This document shows positions 61,765-64,000 of a stretch of 64,000 nt of DNA, in pieces. Numbering within the stretch: position 1 is the first letter of the stretch; each line of letters opens with the position of its first letter. Source of the DNA: an uncultured Acidobacteriia bacterium (GTDB lineage Bacteria > Acidobacteriota > Terriglobia > Bryobacterales > Bryobacteraceae); NCBI GenBank assembly GCA_903851195.1, contig CAINNJ010000001.1:1-64000 (forward strand). The letters are read 5' to 3'. The notes below the pieces were generated by a model. The model was not told the origin of the DNA. It saw nothing but the letters and a program-made list of their open reading frames with translations, and did no database searches. The position numbers and the translations under genes are program-made.

Positions 61765-63018
61765 ATGCGACTGCGCGTGCTCGGACTCATTCTCGCCGGG
61801 GGTAAAGGTACCCGGCTCTATCCTTTGACCAAAGAACGGGCAAAACCCGCCGTACCCTTTGGTGGTAAATACCGGATCGTCGACTTCGTCCTCAGTAATT
61901 TCATCAACTCGGGCATCTATTCGATTTATGTGCTCACCCAGTTCCGCAGCCAGAGTTTGCTGCAGCATCTGAGTGAGGGCTGGCAGTCGGGCGGCATTCT
62001 CAAGAACCAGTTCATTATTCCGGTGCCGGCGCAGATGCGTTCGCCGGGTGAGACCTGGTATCAGGGCACGGCCGACGCGATCTACCAGAACATCAACCTG
62101 ATCGAACAGGCGGAGCCCCATGTGGTGGCCATTTTCGGCGCGGATCATATTTACCGCATGAACATCGCCCACATGATCGAGTTTCATGAGAACCTGAACG
62201 CGGCCTGCACCATCGCGTCGATCCCGGTGCATAAGAAATATGCCCATGAGTTTGGTGTGATCGAAACCGACGACAGCAACCGGATCCTGGGCTTCCACGA
62301 AAAGAATCCGAACTCGCCCACCATTCCGGGCGATCCGACGCAGGTGTTCGCGTCGATGGGCAATTACCTGTTTTCCACGCGCGTGCTTCTGAAGGCGCTG
62401 CATGAGGACGCGGCGGACGAATCCAGTTCGCACGATTTCGGGCGCGACATTCTCCCTAAACTGGTGGCCGAGCAGCAGGCCATCTACGCCTACGATTTTC
62501 AATCGAACAAGATTCCGGGCGAGCCGCCGGGAGAAGCGTACTGGCGGGACGTCGGGACAATCGACGCCTACTGGGAAGCGAATATGGACCTGCGCATGGT
62601 GAAACCGGCGCTGAATCTGTATAACCGGCAGTGGCCGCTGCGCACCAGCAGCTATGCGGATCCGCCGGCGAAATTCACGTTCGACGAAGAGAAGCGCCGG
62701 GGCGAGGCGATCGACTCGATCGTTTCGGGGGGCTGTATTCTTTCCGGCGGCTACGTGAAGAACTCGATCATTGGCCGGGGCGTGAGAGTCCATGCGGGGG
62801 CGCGGGTGGAAGACAGCGTCATTCTGGACAACTGCGATATCGGCCGGCGCGCGAAGATTCGCCGGGCGATTCTGGATAAGAATGTGCGCGTGCCGGAAGA
62901 TGCCGTGATCGGGTATGACACGGAGATGGACCGGAAGCTTTACCACGTGACCGAAAGCGGGATCGTGGTGGTGGAAGGCGCGCGGACGCCGGTGGATATC
63001 TCTACCGTTTTCGTCTAG
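61765..63018 (+). CDS. glgC: glucose-1-phosphate adenylyltransferase
   Basis: 417 residues. The nucleotide-binding start LILAGGKGTRLYPLTKERAK, then PAVPFGGKYRIVDFVLSNFI, the active-site GTADAIYQN and GEAYWRDVGTIDAYWEANMD are all present, and the C-terminus has the left-handed beta-helix (SGGCILSGGYVKNSIIGRGV). It makes ADP-glucose for glycogen. Length is normal and the frame intact. Confidence 0.95.
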   Translation: MRLRVLGLILAGGKGTRLYPLTKERAKPAVPFGGKYRIVDFVLSNFINSGIYSIYVLTQFRSQSLLQHLSEGWQSGGILKNQFIIPVPAQMRSPGETWYQGTADAIYQNINLIEQAEPHVVAIFGADHIYRMNIAHMIEFHENLNAACTIASIPVHKKYAHEFGVIETDDSNRILGFHEKNPNSPTIPGDPTQVFASMGNYLFSTRVLLKALHEDAADESSSHDFGRDILPKLVAEQQAIYAYDFQSNKIPGEPPGEAYWRDVGTIDAYWEANMDLRMVKPALNLYNRQWPLRTSSYADPPAKFTFDEEKRRGEAIDSIVSGGCILSGGYVKNSIIGRGVRVHAGARVEDSVILDNCDIGRRAKIRRAILDKNVRVPEDAVIGYDTEMDRKLYHVTESGIVVVEGARTPVDISTVFV

Positions 63019-63071
63019 TGCGCCCGGTTGAGTGACCGGCGCGAGGGCGGGATAAAATAGTCGCAGCCTCC

Positions 63072-64000
63072 GTGGTTCCTTTTCTTTTCATCGCGCTGTT
63101 CGCGGCCGCGCCGCCCTTCGAGGAGTCCTTCCGCGCCGGGCTGATGGCCTTACAGGCGAACGACCTGAAGGCGGCCGAGGTGAACCTGGAAGCCGCCGCC
63201 AGTGCGAAGCCGGAGAACGGCCGGGTGTGGATCGCGCTCGCTCAGACGCTGCGAAAGCTGCATCTGGACGCGAAGGCGGAGGAAGCGGCGAACCGGGCTG
63301 CCCGTTTCGGCGCGTCGGATGCGCCCGTGATGCAGAGCCTGGCGATTTACTATGCGGAATCGGGAGCCTCGCTGAAATCGGCGGATGCGCTGGCGAAGTA
63401 TGCCGCACTGAATCCCAAAGATTCGGCGGCGCGCGATCGTGCCGAGGCGCTGTACTTCGAAGCCGCGCAAGCTCTGTTGCGGCAGGAGAAGTTCGCGGAC
63501 GCGATCGGGGTGCTGGAGCCGGGCGCGGCGAATCTTCCGGGAAGCGCGCAGCTCCGGTTGGCCCTCGGCGTGGCCTACTACGGACTGCGACGCTTCGACG
63601 ATGCCGCCAGAGCGTTTCTGGCGACCATCGCGATCTCGCCCGAAACGGAACAGCCGTATCTGTTTCTGGGCCGATTCCTCGACCAGATTCCGGACCGGCT
63701 GCCGGTGGTGACGAAGGAATTCGTGGCCTACGAGGCGGCGCATCCATCGAGTTACGCGGGGTATTTCCTGCATGCCCGGGCGCTCGACGCGCAGGCCCAG
63801 GATCCGGACGGCGCGGCGAAACTGCTGGATCGGGCGATTGCGCTGAACGACCGCGATGCCGCCGTTCATTTCGAATTCGGCACGGTACTCGACCGGTTGC
63901 AGCGGTATGCGGAAGCCGCGCGCGAGTTCGGGAAGGCCGCTTCGCTCGATCCCAACGACCCCGCCGCGCATTACCGGCTGGCTCGGGATTACGACCGGCT
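63072..64000 (+). CDS. TPR-repeat protein, start only (runs off the window)
   Basis: From GTG 63072 an open frame continues to the window end (309 codons so far). A hydrophobic start (MVPFLFIALFAAAP) is probably a signal peptide. Then come TPR-like helical pairs: FRAGLMALQANDLKAAEVNL, GRVWIALAQTLRKLHLDAKA, AQLRLALGVAYYGLRRFDDA and AVHFEFGTVLDRLQRYAEAA, and DPNDPAAHYRLARDYDR. It is likely an exported scaffold for protein-protein contacts. TAAAAT at 63053-63058 may be its -10 box. Confidence 0.75.
   Translation, partial: MVPFLFIALFAAAPPFEESFRAGLMALQANDLKAAEVNLEAAASAKPENGRVWIALAQTLRKLHLDAKAEEAANRAARFGASDAPVMQSLAIYYAESGASLKSADALAKYAALNPKDSAARDRAEALYFEAAQALLRQEKFADAIGVLEPGAANLPGSAQLRLALGVAYYGLRRFDDAARAFLATIAISPETEQPYLFLGRFLDQIPDRLPVVTKEFVAYEAAHPSSYAGYFLHARALDAQAQDPDGAAKLLDRAIALNDRDAAVHFEFGTVLDRLQRYAEAAREFGKAASLDPNDPAAHYRLARDYDR

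Overview
The window reads as a chromosomal segment of a high-GC Gram-negative bacterium, most likely an acidobacterium of the Solibacter/Bryobacterales type. This is inferred from family content: an Oar-like TonB receptor with an N-terminal carboxypeptidase-regulatory domain, two secreted proteins ending in the repeat domain typical of Solibacter (TIGR03437-like), a ThuA-like secreted protein, a Tat-exported phosphatase-superfamily protein, and a type II secretion/type IV pilus-like machine with PilM/N/O-like parts. No rRNA or tRNA gene was recognised.

Layout. 0-10.6 kb is core chromosome: an esterase, Bcp peroxiredoxin, RecN, exported MsrA and MsrB, a glycine-zipper lipoprotein, an M50 protease and CysD-CysN. 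CysN carries what looks like a dead APS-kinase tail. 10.6-18.2 kb holds a Fic protein with two matched 28-bp palindromes at its promoter, an outer-membrane protein, an HMA-like protein without metal ligands, two small Cys-rich exported proteins, a TonB receptor and an Asp-box protein with a CECC motif. 18.2-26.4 kb is an accessory pocket of toxin-antitoxin and defence-type genes. It contains three DUF433 antitoxins, an MNT antitoxin, an AbiEi/AbiEii pair, an ART-like protein and a TIR-domain protein. The four toxins tied to the DUF433 and MNT antitoxins are broken while those antitoxins remain open. A decayed copy of the efp 3' end lies at 21.65-21.79 kb, in direct orientation with the intact efp at 26.4 kb.

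27.6-33.3 kb is a tightly coupled gspE-pilM-pilN-pilO-GspC/PilP-like-pseudopilin operon. 33.5-44.9 kb has an AT-hook protein, rsmD-recG, a ThuA-like protein, a catalase-like peroxidase, lolA-gspF, HU, a TIG lipoprotein-amidase pair and a Tat phosphatase-superfamily pair. 45-54.3 kb encodes large secreted proteins, one with a strong promoter, a long leader and a strong terminator. 54.4-57.8 kb supplies two pseudopilins and a TPR-secretin-cohesin GspD, so secretion parts sit at three loci. 57.9-64 kb holds smpB, pepA, an exported hydrolase, a cupin protein, glgC and the start of a TPR protein.

A recurring theme is a TANNNT-like -10 box ending 6-9 bases before the start codon, with no room for a Shine-Dalgarno site. 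This suggests many leaderless transcripts and decides several starts. Frameshifts were judged by reading adjacent frames by eye; sequencing error cannot be excluded for single-base cases.
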